From Nageia nagi (lineage: Eukaryota > Pinophyta): a DNA stretch of 64,000 nucleotides. The notes under the pieces are model-generated. The model saw only the letters and a list, made by a program, of their open reading frames with translations, had not been told where the DNA came from and did not search any database. Every line of letters starts with the position of its first letter. Within the stretch, counting starts at the first letter, position 1. Position numbers and translations under genes: made by a program. The DNA lies in contig JBITNC010000001.1 in the NCBI GenBank assembly GCA_050084985.1, forward strand, positions 155,186,001 to 155,250,000, in the 5' to 3' direction. Positions 12,801 to 23,829 of this stretch are shown here, piece by piece.

Positions 12801-13295
12801 GGTTAAAAATATAAAATGTATATAATATAAAATAATCATATAAAATTAAATGTATTTCTATTCAACCATCATTGTGCATCCATCCCATATCCTTTGGATT
12901 TCTAAAATGAGCAAAGGAAGGGATGCTAACTTTAAGTGCTAATGAGGTGAAGTATAATAATAAAATAATGTATGTAGTAAGAAAAATATGCAATACTATT
13001 TGAGAATAAATAATTCTCATAAAAATATGAACCATTTTATATTCAAAGAATTAAAATAAAACCATTCAAGAGGATAACTATTCCTTAACCACTTCAAGAT
13101 ATCTGATCTCAAAATAGAGAGATATTCAATAATGATTATAAATTAATAATTTTTCCTATACACATAAAAGTTATAACTTTATGATTACTAGTTACATAAA
13201 AAATGGATCTTTCTAATTAGGATAATACAATGAGACTTTAATCATATCTTCCTTACCCTTCTTAATCAAAATTTCAATAGCATGCAAAATAAAAA
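12745..13295. repeat. Direct repeat R1 flanking the 13.3-16.5 kb segment
   Basis: This stretch ('cttgcatgaaatgatgttaa' to 'aatttcaatagcatgca') recurs with high identity at 16468-17037 on the other side of the 13.3-16.47 kb segment. A more diverged relative is at 59250-59780. Confidence 0.85.
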
Positions 13296-13396
13296 AGGAG
13301 GTCTCATCATTTTGACCTTTTCATTATTCCTTCTAAAAGAGATTATTTTCTCTAGATGGGTGATAAGCATAGTGACTTTTGAGTAACCTTTAAATT

Positions 13397-14027
13397 GGGT
13401 GGATGCAAGAAAATGAGTCCACATAAAGAGGAAGTTTTATGACTTAGAATTTTTTTTTTAAATTTATTTTTCAATAACATTTTATTTTTTAGGAATTTTG
13501 AGTAAAAAATCTATGGAAACAACCTTTAGATAATTTTCTACAAAATTAAAAAAGGAATTTTTAAAAAATAATAACTTTAAGTCAAATTATGCATGATGGA
13601 TACAAGCATTTTTAAAAATCATAATTATAAACCATAAAAAAATAATATTCATAAAACAAATTATGAAAAAATATCTATGACAAGCTTCATTGTGTTAGGT
13701 ATCTTTTCCCAAAAGAATTTAAAAAAAAAATAGTTTAAATCAAAATATGTGTGACGAACACATGCATGGTATGGTCTCGAAATAATATTTTTTAAATAGT
13801 ATTTTTTATTCATACACATCAAAAATAAATTTTTATCATATGTGCATTGGGATAAATTATATATTTGAAAACTAGACTCAAAGAACCACATTTTTACCTT
13901 ATTGAAGTTCTTCAAGATTCCATGTTTAAGTGCTTCAAATTTTGAGATCAATGTGACCAAACCTAAAAGTCAAGAAAAGACTTCCACTTTTTGGCCATAA
14001 AGTGGACCCAACTTCTTGCATTGACCC
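13397..14027. mobile_element. Non-autonomous TIR DNA transposon, copy 1
   Basis: The left end GGGTGGATGCAAGAAAATGA is mirrored by the right end, whose complement is GGGTCAATGCAAGAAGTTGG. Similarity continues through GTCCAC and about 45 bp of the termini. AATT flanks both ends, a possible 4-bp target duplication. No transposase is present. A copy at 22888-23721 in an unrelated location (inside a LINE) supports independent mobility; the copy at 27010-27623 was carried by segmental duplication. Confidence 0.75.
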
Positions 14028-14399
14028 AATTCTTCAATATCAATAGTAATCACCTTTACTTCAACCATTATGTTACTAATCACCAGTAGCATTATTGATC
14101 TCTCTTAGTATTTTTTTGGAGACCTCTACAATTAAAATGATGATTCTCCTATGTTGTTAATTAGTGATTATGTAAATTTATTAGCCTACAATAAGTAAGA
14201 TATATTTTAGGATGATAATCATATGAAGAAAATAATTTAATATGGTTAAAAGAACATAAGATATATTTTTTCCATAATAAATGTAGATAGAACATAAGAT
14301 ATATTTTTGTAGCAAAGAGATATAATCTCATGGAATACAATGATAATATGATATGCATATAATGGGTATGGTTTTAAGGGCTCAAGGGTGTTCATAAAA

Positions 14400-15290
14400 T
14401 AGGTATTAATAAAACATGATGCTATAGTGTGGATGTATTTTCTTGGTACCTATACAATTAATAATAAAATAGGTATTAATCAAAATGGTTTAGTGAAAAA
14501 GGGTTATCAATATATGTATAAAATTAAGATAATAGCCCTGATAGATATGTATGCAAAATGTGGAAGCATGAAGATAACAATAGTTTTATTTGATAAGATG
14601 TGTTATGAAAAACTAATATCATGGAATGCAATGATTGTAGGATATACAAGGAATGGTATGAGCAAGGAAGGCACCATTAAAATTTAGTAATTGAAATATA
14701 TCAACATTAATTTATACATTATTACATTTGTTCATGATTTATTCTTATTATATTCCACCCATAATGTATACATAATACATAATTGATTATTATTAAATTC
14801 CATACATAATGAATGCATAATACATGCATCTTAATCATGTTGGGAAATAAGATGAAGTGTAAGACTATTATAAATAGTATGCTAATAAAATCTAAAGTTG
14901 TAGTGTGGAGTTATTTTTTTAGCACAAGAAATTTATAGGTAATGGTGATGGAATCATTCACCTTTTAATAAACCCTTAACTCATATGCTCTCTCAGCTTC
15001 CTTGCCTTATTTCTTTGTATGTGGATTTTGTTAAGTTTATTGTCAACTATGCATGTAGGTAAATCCCCAAAGTAATTTGCTTGTGAAGATAAATCCTTAC
15101 TTTCCTGATTCATTTAATCATATGTGTGATTTTATTGATTTTTCTATATCAATTTGGATGAAAAACCCCCATAGTAAATGTGGGTTTATTTATCATGTAA
15201 TTATGATAAGAACCTTGATATTCATGTATGCAAAATATGAGAGCATTAATGCAAGTCTAGTGATAGAGTACTATCAATAACTAAAAATTG
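14400..15290 (+). pseudogene. PPR protein gene remnant, copy 1
   Basis: Two PPR-like pieces are seen. At 14510-14690 a frame carries ALIDMYAKCGSMKITIVLF followed by ISWNAMIVGYTRNGMSKEG, the signature of P-L-S type repeats. At 15160-15250 another piece reads RTLIFMYAKYES before it breaks up. PPR proteins of this type normally act in RNA editing or processing in chloroplasts and mitochondria. Here only about two motifs survive, separated by 400 bp of non-coding decay, and the upstream piece present in copy 2 is deleted. It is non-functional. Confidence 0.75.
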
Positions 15291-15990
15291 AAAAAATCAT
15301 TATTATATTCATAATGAATGAAGTTACACAATCCATGTATGTTTTACCTTCTTAGTTATGCTAAGCATCTAGATGTAGAAAAAGACTTCATAAATAGAAT
15401 GCTAATAAAATATTATGTAGTGTAGAGTTAGAGAAAACACTTTGATAAATGAATTGATTTTTAGTGTTTATACAACAACATAACCTCTTCGAATAGCGAT
15501 AATTAGAAGTGCAAATTGCTAATAAAGTAATTCAAAAAATTTAGAATGATTATAATATTAAGGATAAAATAAAAATATCATTAACTCAGAACTTTAAAGT
15601 TCTTTATATCCACATACTATTATTAATTTCAAAAAGAAAAACTTATAATTTCTCAACTAATAACTATTTCATATGAACTTCATATTCAAACTAGTAAATA
15701 GACAATACTAAAAATGCATTAAGATAAAAGAGTTTATAAATTTTGTATTCTAAATGTATATGCCTAAAAATGATTTATTATTTATTTAGTAAATCATATT
15801 TAGAATCATTAAATGATTAATTGGCAATAATACATGAATCAAGATAAATTGTTATTACAATGCAATACCATGTGCTAGGACCAATGTAATATCATATGCC
15901 ATGGTTTATATTTTACATTATCTTGAATATAGAAAAGATTATTGTTATTTTTATGTGTTGGATTTCACTCCTTTTGTATTTCCTTATAGG

Positions 15991-16330
15991 TTATAAATAT
16001 GAGAGGTGAAGGTTGACATCCCTATCAGATCTCTCTGATAGGTGGTTGTCCCAAACATCAAACTTACAATGTCTCTTGATGAAAATTATCTTGAGAAATT
16101 TATTATACTCTCTGAGCTTTGTTATCTCTCCTTTATACATGACATGAATAATCAATTTCCATGCAACAAACAATGTACCATTTCCATTCAGTTAGTGGCA
16201 TGTACCCTTTAGATTAGGAGGTCCAACTTTTGGGGAATGACTCATGGTACCATTCAAGTGAATATTCATTGCAAGCTCATCTGAATTTCAATTACAATCC
16301 TTCATTGTTGTTATGATTTGAGGATTGTAA
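15991..16330 (-). pseudogene. F-box-associated-like relic, copy 1
   Basis: On the minus strand a degraded frame carries KFDVWDNHLSERSDRDVNL and, upstream, the counterpart of GACHWLHGNGTLFIAWN seen intact at 30490-30863. 'GacHWl' followed by a hydrophobic strand ending in a W or D is reminiscent of F-box-associated domains in plants, but the match is weak and no F-box is visible. An unrelated family is possible. Confidence 0.3.
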
Positions 16331-16467
16331 AAAATTTGTTACTTATCCATGTTATATTAGGTTTTATATGTTTCATGTACATTCATTTTGTATTTGATAT
16401 AGAGTATATCATTGTATAATAATTGTATTTGTAGACTATTTATTTATGTGTGTATTGGTTACTTATC

Positions 16468-17037
16468 TCTCTTGCATGAAATGATGTTAATAAAATATAG
16501 TATATATATGCTAGTATGATAAATGATCTATGTTAGTTAAAAATATAAAATGTATACAATATAAAATAATCATATAAAATTAAATGTATTTCTATTCGAC
16601 CATCATTGTGCATCCATTCCATATCCTTTGGATTTCTAAAATGAGCAAAGGAAGGGATGCTAACTTTAAGTGTTAATGAGGTGAACTATAATAATAAAAT
16701 AATACATGTAGTAAGAAAAATATGTAATACTATTTGAGAATAAATAATGCTTATAAAAATATGAACTATTTTATATTCAAAGAATTAAAATAAAACCATT
16801 TCAAGAGGATAACTAATCCTTAACCACTTCAAGATACCTGATCTCAAAATATTGATCCAAGATAAATAGAGAGATATTCAATAATGATTATAAATTAATA
16901 ATTTTTCCTATACACATAAAATTTATATATCTATGATTACTAGTTACATAAAAAGTGGATATCTCTAATTAGGATGATACAATGAGACTTTAATCATATC
17001 CTCCTTACTGTTCTTCATCAAAATTTCAATAGCATGC
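16468..17037. repeat. Direct repeat R2 (copy of 12745-13295)
   Basis: High-identity copy of the sequence left of segment P, with small indels such as an extra 'ttgatccaagataaa' near 16852. Together with R1 it brackets segment P. Confidence 0.85.
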
Positions 17038-17530
17038 ACAATAAAAAAGGGGAAATTAATAACCTCAGTGTCATCAAACCTAAAATGATTTATCAAATAA
17101 AAGTGATGGGCATACACCAACTTGTGTCTACCCTCCAATATTCCATACCTTATCAAGGTTCTTATTATCTTGTTCCATGGTTTGGGGAAGATGGTGCACT
17201 CAAAGTTTGGACCAGATTTGATGAGGTTCTCTCTTGTCTATATAAACTTGAACATATCCTTCAATTTCTTTAATTTTATCTCTCTTTTAATCTCCTTCCC
17301 TTCATTTCTCATATGAATAGCTTTAGATAATTTCTCCTTATTGAATTTTACATCCAATCCATTTACTTTACAAATACCTCCAAACTAGGATTTGGTAACC
17401 TCTATTGAAAGTTGAAGGTTGTGTCTCTCGCATGCATTCATAAGGTATCCCATCCCCCATGATAGAGAATTTTCCATTGATTCTTATATAATTTCATCAC
17501 TTCTAGATTGCATGGTTCAATTTTTAGTAA
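16965..17530 (-). pseudogene. Relic of an unassigned protein family, member 1
   Basis: Minus-strand sequence keeps a long, nearly open frame. Recognisable stretches are GGICKVNGLDVKFNKEK, KSGPNFECTIFPKPWNK, IIRTLIRYGILEGRHKLVYA and INFPFFIVHAIEILMKNSK. Only about two stops interrupt some 170 codons. The same order of features (NYFTLD, HGYHLAIL, RVNVPYFLVKELHKL) recurs in the relic at 32530-33420, so this is a real family, probably encoded by a repetitive element. I cannot name the domain. A plant retroelement gag or mobile-domain protein is possible. Confidence 0.5.
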
Positions 17531-17539
17531 TTCCCATCC

Positions 17540-18180
17540 CATTATTACTTTGCTGCTTCTTTGAATCACACTAACTATAAATGTTTTCCACCAATTTTAT
17601 TTGTGACACTAGTTTTTTTTGTTTGTTCCTTATAGACTCCTAGCATGCATGTGAGCTAGTTGAATAATTTAAATTAGTGTGAGACTTATTATAAGATGTG
17701 TTTGCCTTCTTCCAACTTGGATTGGCTTGGAGCATTCTCTACTTCCCATAATTTGATTTAACTTTGATAGTTCTTATAATTCCTTTTAAAGGCACCCATT
17801 TCTATGAATATTTTCATACTATGCTCACAAGTCTCTCATACCCTAATATAAATCCTAATTATAATTTAAATTAATTTCTAATGTTATAACCTTACCTCAT
17901 TTTAGTTGATTTATCCATCATTGATCAAATTCAATAAGTTCTCCATCCCTTTCAAATATGTCCTACAATGCTTTATATTTTGTTTTAGTCTTACTATGCC
18001 TAACCCTATTACTTTTTTAGCTTCACTCTTCTTATGTTTTAATATTTTCATAATGCTTTCTTTCCATAGTTACCAATTTGTGTGAGATAACAACATACTC
18101 CTAATTATTCCTTCTTTTTTGTTATTTATTATACATGGTCACTTTATAATCATATCAACTAATGTTTGAGATATTGTTCA
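17540..18180. other. Spacer, possible upstream part of the relic
   Basis: Minus-strand frames with short protein-like stretches (for example ALXDIFERDGELIEFDQ near 17900-17970) suggest more decayed coding sequence, but nothing is assignable. Confidence 0.25.
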
Positions 18181-20460
18181 TGTGTATTACAATATTTTAA
18201 GTAGCTCATTCTATACATCCTTTGCATAAGAGTAGTTGATAAATATATGGTTCTTTATTTCCAAATTATTCTTACATATAACATATTTGTTTGATATTTA
18301 AGATCCTTTCTTTTGTAAGTTATTAATTTTATGTTGTAAGCCATATGAAAAATGTTATTTTAGGTATTGAAATAGTTATCGAACCTTTATTACACAACTT
18401 TAGCTTTTTTTGTTCACTTGATTTGTGCAACCATCTAAATGCATTCTTTACATTGAAATTACCACTTTTAGCTATATTCCATTATAGTTTATCATTTTCT
18501 TGATTAATACATACTCTTATTTTAATTATTTCCTTCATAACTAGAGCTAATTATGATTCTATCCTTTTATTCTTTTCTTGTTTGAAGAACCATCTTCCTT
18601 CAATTTTGTTTTAGTAATCTACAACTCTCTCCCCTTGATTAAATGTAAAGCCATGTAGAAGCTTCTTTCAAGATGTGGTATGTTATCAATGGATTTTCAC
18701 TAATCCATACATCCTCCCAAAAATAGATGCTTTCTCTTGTGCTAGACTTCCAATTTACATATTTTGTTAGAAGAGATCTGATTTTTGTTAAACCATTCTA
18801 AAATTTTGAACCATTCAATAGGTTATACACTCTCAAGAATGGGTTACATACCTTAAGATACTTTGATTTATAAACCTCTACCCATTCTTTTCCTTCCTTA
18901 TGTACCAATCTCCAAATTATTTTCCTTCTAAAAGCTTTGCTAACTAGCTTCACTTTCCTTAACGCTAGTCCCCATCTTTTTCTTCATGCATACCTTATAC
19001 CATACCATAAGAAAAAATATTTTTCTTCCTATTCCTTTGTCCCTAACTAATATTCTACATATTTATTCTATTTCCCTTATTATAATACTTAGCATTTTAA
19101 AAATCATTGCAATATAAATTGATATACTTTGTAGAGTGTGCTTGATCAAAATAACTTTACTAGCATAACTCAAATTCATACCCTTCTAACTCATTATCTT
19201 TCTTTTAATTTTATCTACCAAATTATCCCAATATCTTAGTTTAATATTTTATATGAATAGTATTATTTCAAGATATCTTGAAGGTTATCTATTTGGCACC
19301 CATATATATTAACTAATTTTCTTTTCTTATATTATGTAGAGTTTATTAGGAATAATTTGATCTTCTATATATATTCATTCTCTAATGAAAAGCATTCTTA
19401 TATAAGGCCAAGATTTATCTGAAAGCCTTTTCTTCACTCTCTTTTTCTTGACCAATTAAGATTGTATCATCAATAAATTGATCATGAGTTATTAGTTTAA
19501 AATATCTTTCTAGTTTAGCCCTTGTAAATTCCCTTATCTTCTATCTTGTTTAATGGATCTTCTTATGCCTCTAACATAAGGATAAACAAATAGGGAGACA
19601 AAGGATTTCCTTATCTAAGATCCCTTCTATAATTGATGAATCCAACAACATCTCTATTAATAATGATTGAGAACTTTAGATTGGTTATATATTATGATAT
19701 TTATCTTATTAATTTCTCCCTAAAACTAAACTTCTCAAGGACTATTAATAAGAAGTTACAACTTACTCTATTGTAATATGTTTCCATATTTAGTTTCAAT
19801 AGCATTACCTCCTCCTTCCTCACCTTCAAATAATGTATAATATCATGCATTGAAATTATTCCATCTGTAATTTTTGTATCTTAGGTAAAATCATCTTGTC
19901 CATTTGATATTAGTGTTGGAATATATTGCTTTAACCTTTCACCTATGATCTTTGTAATGGTTTTGTAAATTATATTGCAAAGACTTATAGGTTTATAGTA
20001 TTTTAACTCTTTCTATTGGTGTTTTTGAAATTAATTATAAAATTTGTATTTTATTCTTTAGGTAAAGATCCTTTGCTAAAGAATTTGATTATTACTTCAC
20101 TCACCTCTTTTAAAATTATATCCTAGTTTTTTTAATAAAAATTGCTACTTATTCTTGTAGGGTTAGAAACCATTTTAAATGTAGGTTAGTATTAATAGTT
20201 AAAATTAATCCTTTATATGTTTACTATTTGAGTATTATTCAATAATGTAAGCCCTCCTACTTTTCCACCTACATTGATATATTCCATTTGGGTGTTTTTC
20301 TCTATTTTACTTTTAAATATTTCATACTTTTATTTCTTGATTTATTTCTCCTACAACAAAAATCAAGGTTTTAATTCTTGCATATTTTGTTGATAACTTT
20401 TTTCCTTCCACGATAGTGGTTACCCCTTACATTCCAACATAGGGCTAGCATTTAGGTTTT
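18180..20460 (-). pseudogene. LINE-A (L1-type) ORF2 relic
   Basis: On the minus strand, from 20460 downward, an endonuclease start reads ALCWNVRG but the rest of the endonuclease is largely missing. The reverse transcriptase follows at about 20110-19400, with KYYKPISLCNIIYKTITKII, ITDGIISMHDIIHYLK, GNPLSPYLFILMLEA and a FIDDTILIG box in place of the usual F/YADD. Thumb and connection sequence is at 19300-19050 (NLSYASKVILIKHTLQSIS). The C-terminal RVT zinc-finger-type region is at 19000-18180 (IYFWEDVWISEN, then KITFFIWL). The motif order is that of plant L1 LINEs. Many stops make it dead. Its ORF1 is at 21080-21660. Confidence 0.85.
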
Positions 20461-21079
20461 TTGTGATTGATTTCCAACCATCACTCTACTCTAGAGTGTT
20501 TGATCCTTTAATTGTTTTTTGTTCCTTCATCTTTTATAGGTATTCCCACCTCTCCAATATGTATTATTACTATCATTGTTTTAGATCCCATGAAGTTATT
20601 TTCCTTATCATTATTTTATTATATTGCTTTTATTTTCCTCTTCCTTTGGATCTTGTGTACATTTCTATATCCTTGTTTAGATTTAGATAATTAAATTCTT
20701 TTTCTTCCATCCCCTCTTATGCTTTGTTCTCATTTTCCTTCTCTTTTATAGCTTCTTACTTCTCTTTTGTAGGAGTTTCTATTGTTGGTTCATTCTATTA
20801 TGTTTTTGTAACTTGTAATAACTATTCATCTTGATTATTTATTTGAAGGATTTTTACCACATCACTGTACATGTGAGGAATTACTTGCCTTATTTGTTTT
20901 GATGATAACTCATCTATTTAATTTGGTTTTTTTCTCCTTGTTATATTCTACAATTTGGTTTGTTTATTTTCCCACTATTGTTTGAATGGATTCATAAGAA
21001 ATCTAAACTAGTTATGTTCATTCATATTTTGGTTTAGGGCATTCCCTTTTCCTTTCCCTATATAGTCTAGTTTCATTTA
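20461..21079 (-). other. LINE-A linker between ORF1 and ORF2
   Basis: Lies between the ORF1 zinc knuckle and the ORF2 start. No conserved motif is seen. T-rich on the plus strand. Confidence 0.4.
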
Positions 21080-21660
21080 TTCTATACATTAAAAACTTCT
21101 TCCTATCTACTGACATTTGCTTTTTAGCCTCTTTCCCACTAGTAATTTTTTCTTTACACTCTTTTATTATATGGTTAGAGATGTTACAACTATTACAAGT
21201 TTTATTGGACTCTTAGTTTGTTGGACATTGGGATTCCAAATGTACAATATCCATTCACTATTTGCATAAAAATGGAATCCTCATATAGTTCAAATATTGA
21301 TTCCAAACCCCTAATTTTTAGTTTATTTTAATCTCCCCTAAGAGTGGCTTTGGAATATTTACATTAATATAGAGTCTTGATGTTAAATCATTATCCTTTC
21401 TCTAGAAGTTGGCATATCCCCAATGGTATTTCCAATTATTTCTATAACTATTTCATTCCATAATTTTTATGGGAGGCCATATAAATAAACCCAAAATGGT
21501 ACAATAGCAATATTTTATATTCTTAGGTTAAATACTTCATACCACCATTTCAAAAAAATAGAGTTATCCATAAACCATGGTCCATATTCCAACACATGGA
21601 TTAAGTCCTCCTCTAAAATTAAATAGAAAACATAAAATAATTTAGGTAGAATAAAAAAAC
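21080..21660 (-). pseudogene. LINE-A ORF1 relic (DUF4283 plus CCHC)
   Basis: Minus-strand frame contains DLIHVLEYGPWFMDNSIF, then PFWVYLYGLP and EIIGNTIGDM, the core of the DUF4283 nucleic-acid-binding region of plant LINE ORF1. This is followed by IPKPLLGEIK and a zinc knuckle CNSCNISNHIIKEC at about 21190-21150 with perfect C-X2-C-X4-H-X4-C spacing. An earlier knuckle-like segment is decayed. Its upstream edge (about 21660) is fused without a gap to the C-terminal reverse transcriptase of LINE-B. Confidence 0.8.
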
Positions 21661-22530
21661 TTACCTCTCCTTGCACATTTGTTTGTGCCTCTCTATAAGA
21701 AATATTTGCAAATGGATTCCAACTTGTTTGTAACCTTCATGGGAGCTTTGAAAATTGAAAACATATAAATTAGCAAGTTTTGTAGAGTTTATTAGATTAA
21801 TAAAACCTTCCCAACTTGCATAGGTTTTCTATTGATTATATCCAATATCCCATCTAAGTGAGTATTTTTAGAGTGACCTTCAAAGAGGGGTAAACCTAGG
21901 TAAGAGAATGAAAGATTTTCTATATTATATTTCATTATGCTTTAGATCCTATTTTATATTGCCATTTGAGTGTTCATAAAATATATACAACTCTTTTAAT
22001 AGTTAATGGATTGAAATTTTTCTCCTTCATATTTATTTACAATTAATTCAAAACATTTTTCCTCATCTATCAATGTCTTCCCCATGAGCATAGTATCATC
22101 AACAAATTGAATGTGGGTTAAATTTTAGGTTCAATTACTTGCCTAGGTTAAATTACAACACCATATAAGATCTGTTAGCCCTTGAAAATAACATGTTGTT
22201 GCTCTAAAATGATATAGGGTAGCATCTTACATAGTTTAACTACTAGATCTTTGGTTAGGATTTTATAATCCACATTACATAGGTTGATCAACTTGTAATC
22301 ATATAGTAAGATAGCTCATGTTTTCTTTTTATATATTATTAGGAAGGTATTTTTCATTCTTCTTTCTACTCTTTAATTTTTTTGGGCTTCCTAAATAGCT
22401 TTCATAACATCTAGCTTGACTATATTCCAAAAACTTTGATAGAATCCAATTGGGAATCCATATGTACCTAAAGATTTACCTTTCTTCATTGTGAAAAAAG
22501 TATGCTCTATTTCTTATTTAGATATGCTTT
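21660..22530 (-). pseudogene. LINE-B (L1-type) reverse transcriptase relic
   Basis: Minus strand, 22530 downward: KGKSLGTYGFPIGFYQSFWN, INLCNVDYKILTKDLVVKLC, then THIQFVDDTMLMG as the catalytic box, and FSYLGLPLFEGHSKNTHLDG near 21900, ending with IYMFSIFKAPMKVTNKLES at about 21730. This is the L1-type reverse transcriptase palm and thumb. The region between the endonuclease (23830-24620) and this domain is interrupted by the TIR element at 22888-23721. Confidence 0.85.
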
Positions 22531-22887
22531 GATTAATTATTTGATCATTGAAGTTTTCACTAGTCTAGGTATGTATCCTAACACCTTTTCTATAACTTCT
22601 TCTTTTATTTCTCTTGCCTTACTGAACCATTTTTTACAACAAAAAAACAAAAACAAAACAAAAAAAACAAATCTATTATTTATCAAATTTGAGACATCCT
22701 TTTATGCTTGATCAAAATAATGGCTCTTGACTTTTGTCTGCATGAACACTCTTCATTGGTTAAGATAGAATTGCATTCAACTTGTAGTTTTCTTTCTTCA
22801 TTTTGTAACTCTATAATGTAACCTTATTTCTCAATTTCTTGGTTGATTATGCTATTTTTTGTTTCCCCCCTATTTTTTTCTTTAAAT

Positions 22888-23721
22888 GGCTAAGTGCAAG
22901 AAGATGGGTCCACTTGAAGTGGACATTTCATACTTAGAAAAAAAAATAACTTGAAATGAAATTTTGATCTTTAAAAATTGAAATTTTATTTTTGGCTTAG
23001 GTCCCTGAATCAAAAATAAAATTTTAGTTTTTAAATACCAAAATTTCAATTCATAATAAAATTTTATTATTTTTTAACATTAAAATGAAATGAAATGAAA
23101 TTTCATTTATTTTTACCATTAAAAAATAATAAAATTTCATTATGAAGTGAAATTTTATTATTTTAATTTAAATTAAAGTTTATCCTTGGAAAAGTCTTGG
23201 TAGGAAAAGTCTTAGCCTTGGACCTATAACTTCTTATTCATGGTAATGGGAGTGATAAATTGTAACTTTCTATGGATATTTGATTAAGTTTTTTGTTGAG
23301 TGTGTGCAATCTATAGATGATTCTCTATTAAATAAAAAAAATTCATGAAATAATTATGAAAAAATATCCTACACAATCTCCAATGTGTTAATTATCTTTT
23401 CCTAAAAGGATTTTAAAAAATATTATATTTTAATTCTAAATATGATTACTAAATAATAGCATGGTATAGTCATAAAATAGTACATTTTAGTGGCTTTTAG
23501 AAGTGCCTATAATAAATAAATTTCTATCATTTGGGTATTGAAATAAATTACATATTTGAAAACTACACTTCAAGCACTACATTTTCACTCTAGTGATATT
23601 TTTTCAAGATTCTATCTTTAAGAGATTTAAAAGTTGAGATCAATTATGACCAAACCTAAAAATCAAGGAAAACATGTTCACTTTTTGGCTATTTCATATA
23701 TCCATCTTCTTGCACTTGCCC
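22888..23721. mobile_element. Non-autonomous TIR DNA transposon, copy 3
   Basis: Left end 'ggctaagtgcaagaagatgg' and right end complement 'gggcaagtgcaagaagatgg' form the TIR. AAAT flanks both sides, a candidate 4-bp target duplication. The interior matches copies at 13397 and 27010 (for example 'gagatcaatnatgaccaaacc' near the right end) but carries an extra segment of about 200 bp with a palindrome. It sits inside LINE-B, so it inserted there separately. Confidence 0.75.
23038..23158. repeat. Near-perfect palindrome inside TIR element copy 3
   Basis: Arms of about 38 bp at 23040-23077 and 23119-23156, sharing 'ttcataataaaattttatta' with only about two mismatches, around a 41-bp loop that itself contains 'aaatgaaatttcattt'. 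Absent from TIR element copies 1 and 2. Confidence 0.85.
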
Positions 23722-23829
23722 AAATATATTACCAAAAAATAATTTTGTTATAGGTTTTCATATACTCATTTTAGTTTAGTTGCAAGGAAAAAACTTTTAG
23801 AGATACTCACTTGGATTCTCCACCATTCC

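Larger units (their letters stand above)
13307..16467. repeat. Segmental duplicate P, copy 1 (shorter)
   Basis: The segment aligns with 26920-30950 at high identity from 'tcattttgaccttttcatta' to the 'gactatttatt' stretch. It holds a TIR element, PPR pseudogene pieces and a minus-strand F-box-like relic. Relative to copy 2 it lacks about 870 bp at position 14402 (copy 2 positions about 28000-28865). The rest, including 15300-15990, is AT-rich with no other gene recognised. Confidence 0.85.

Noticed and set aside
20463-20694. Hydrophobic plus-strand frames of 60-75 codons suggesting a membrane protein
   Set aside because: T-rich complement of the LINE-A linker and ORF2 start; hydrophobicity is a base-composition effect.
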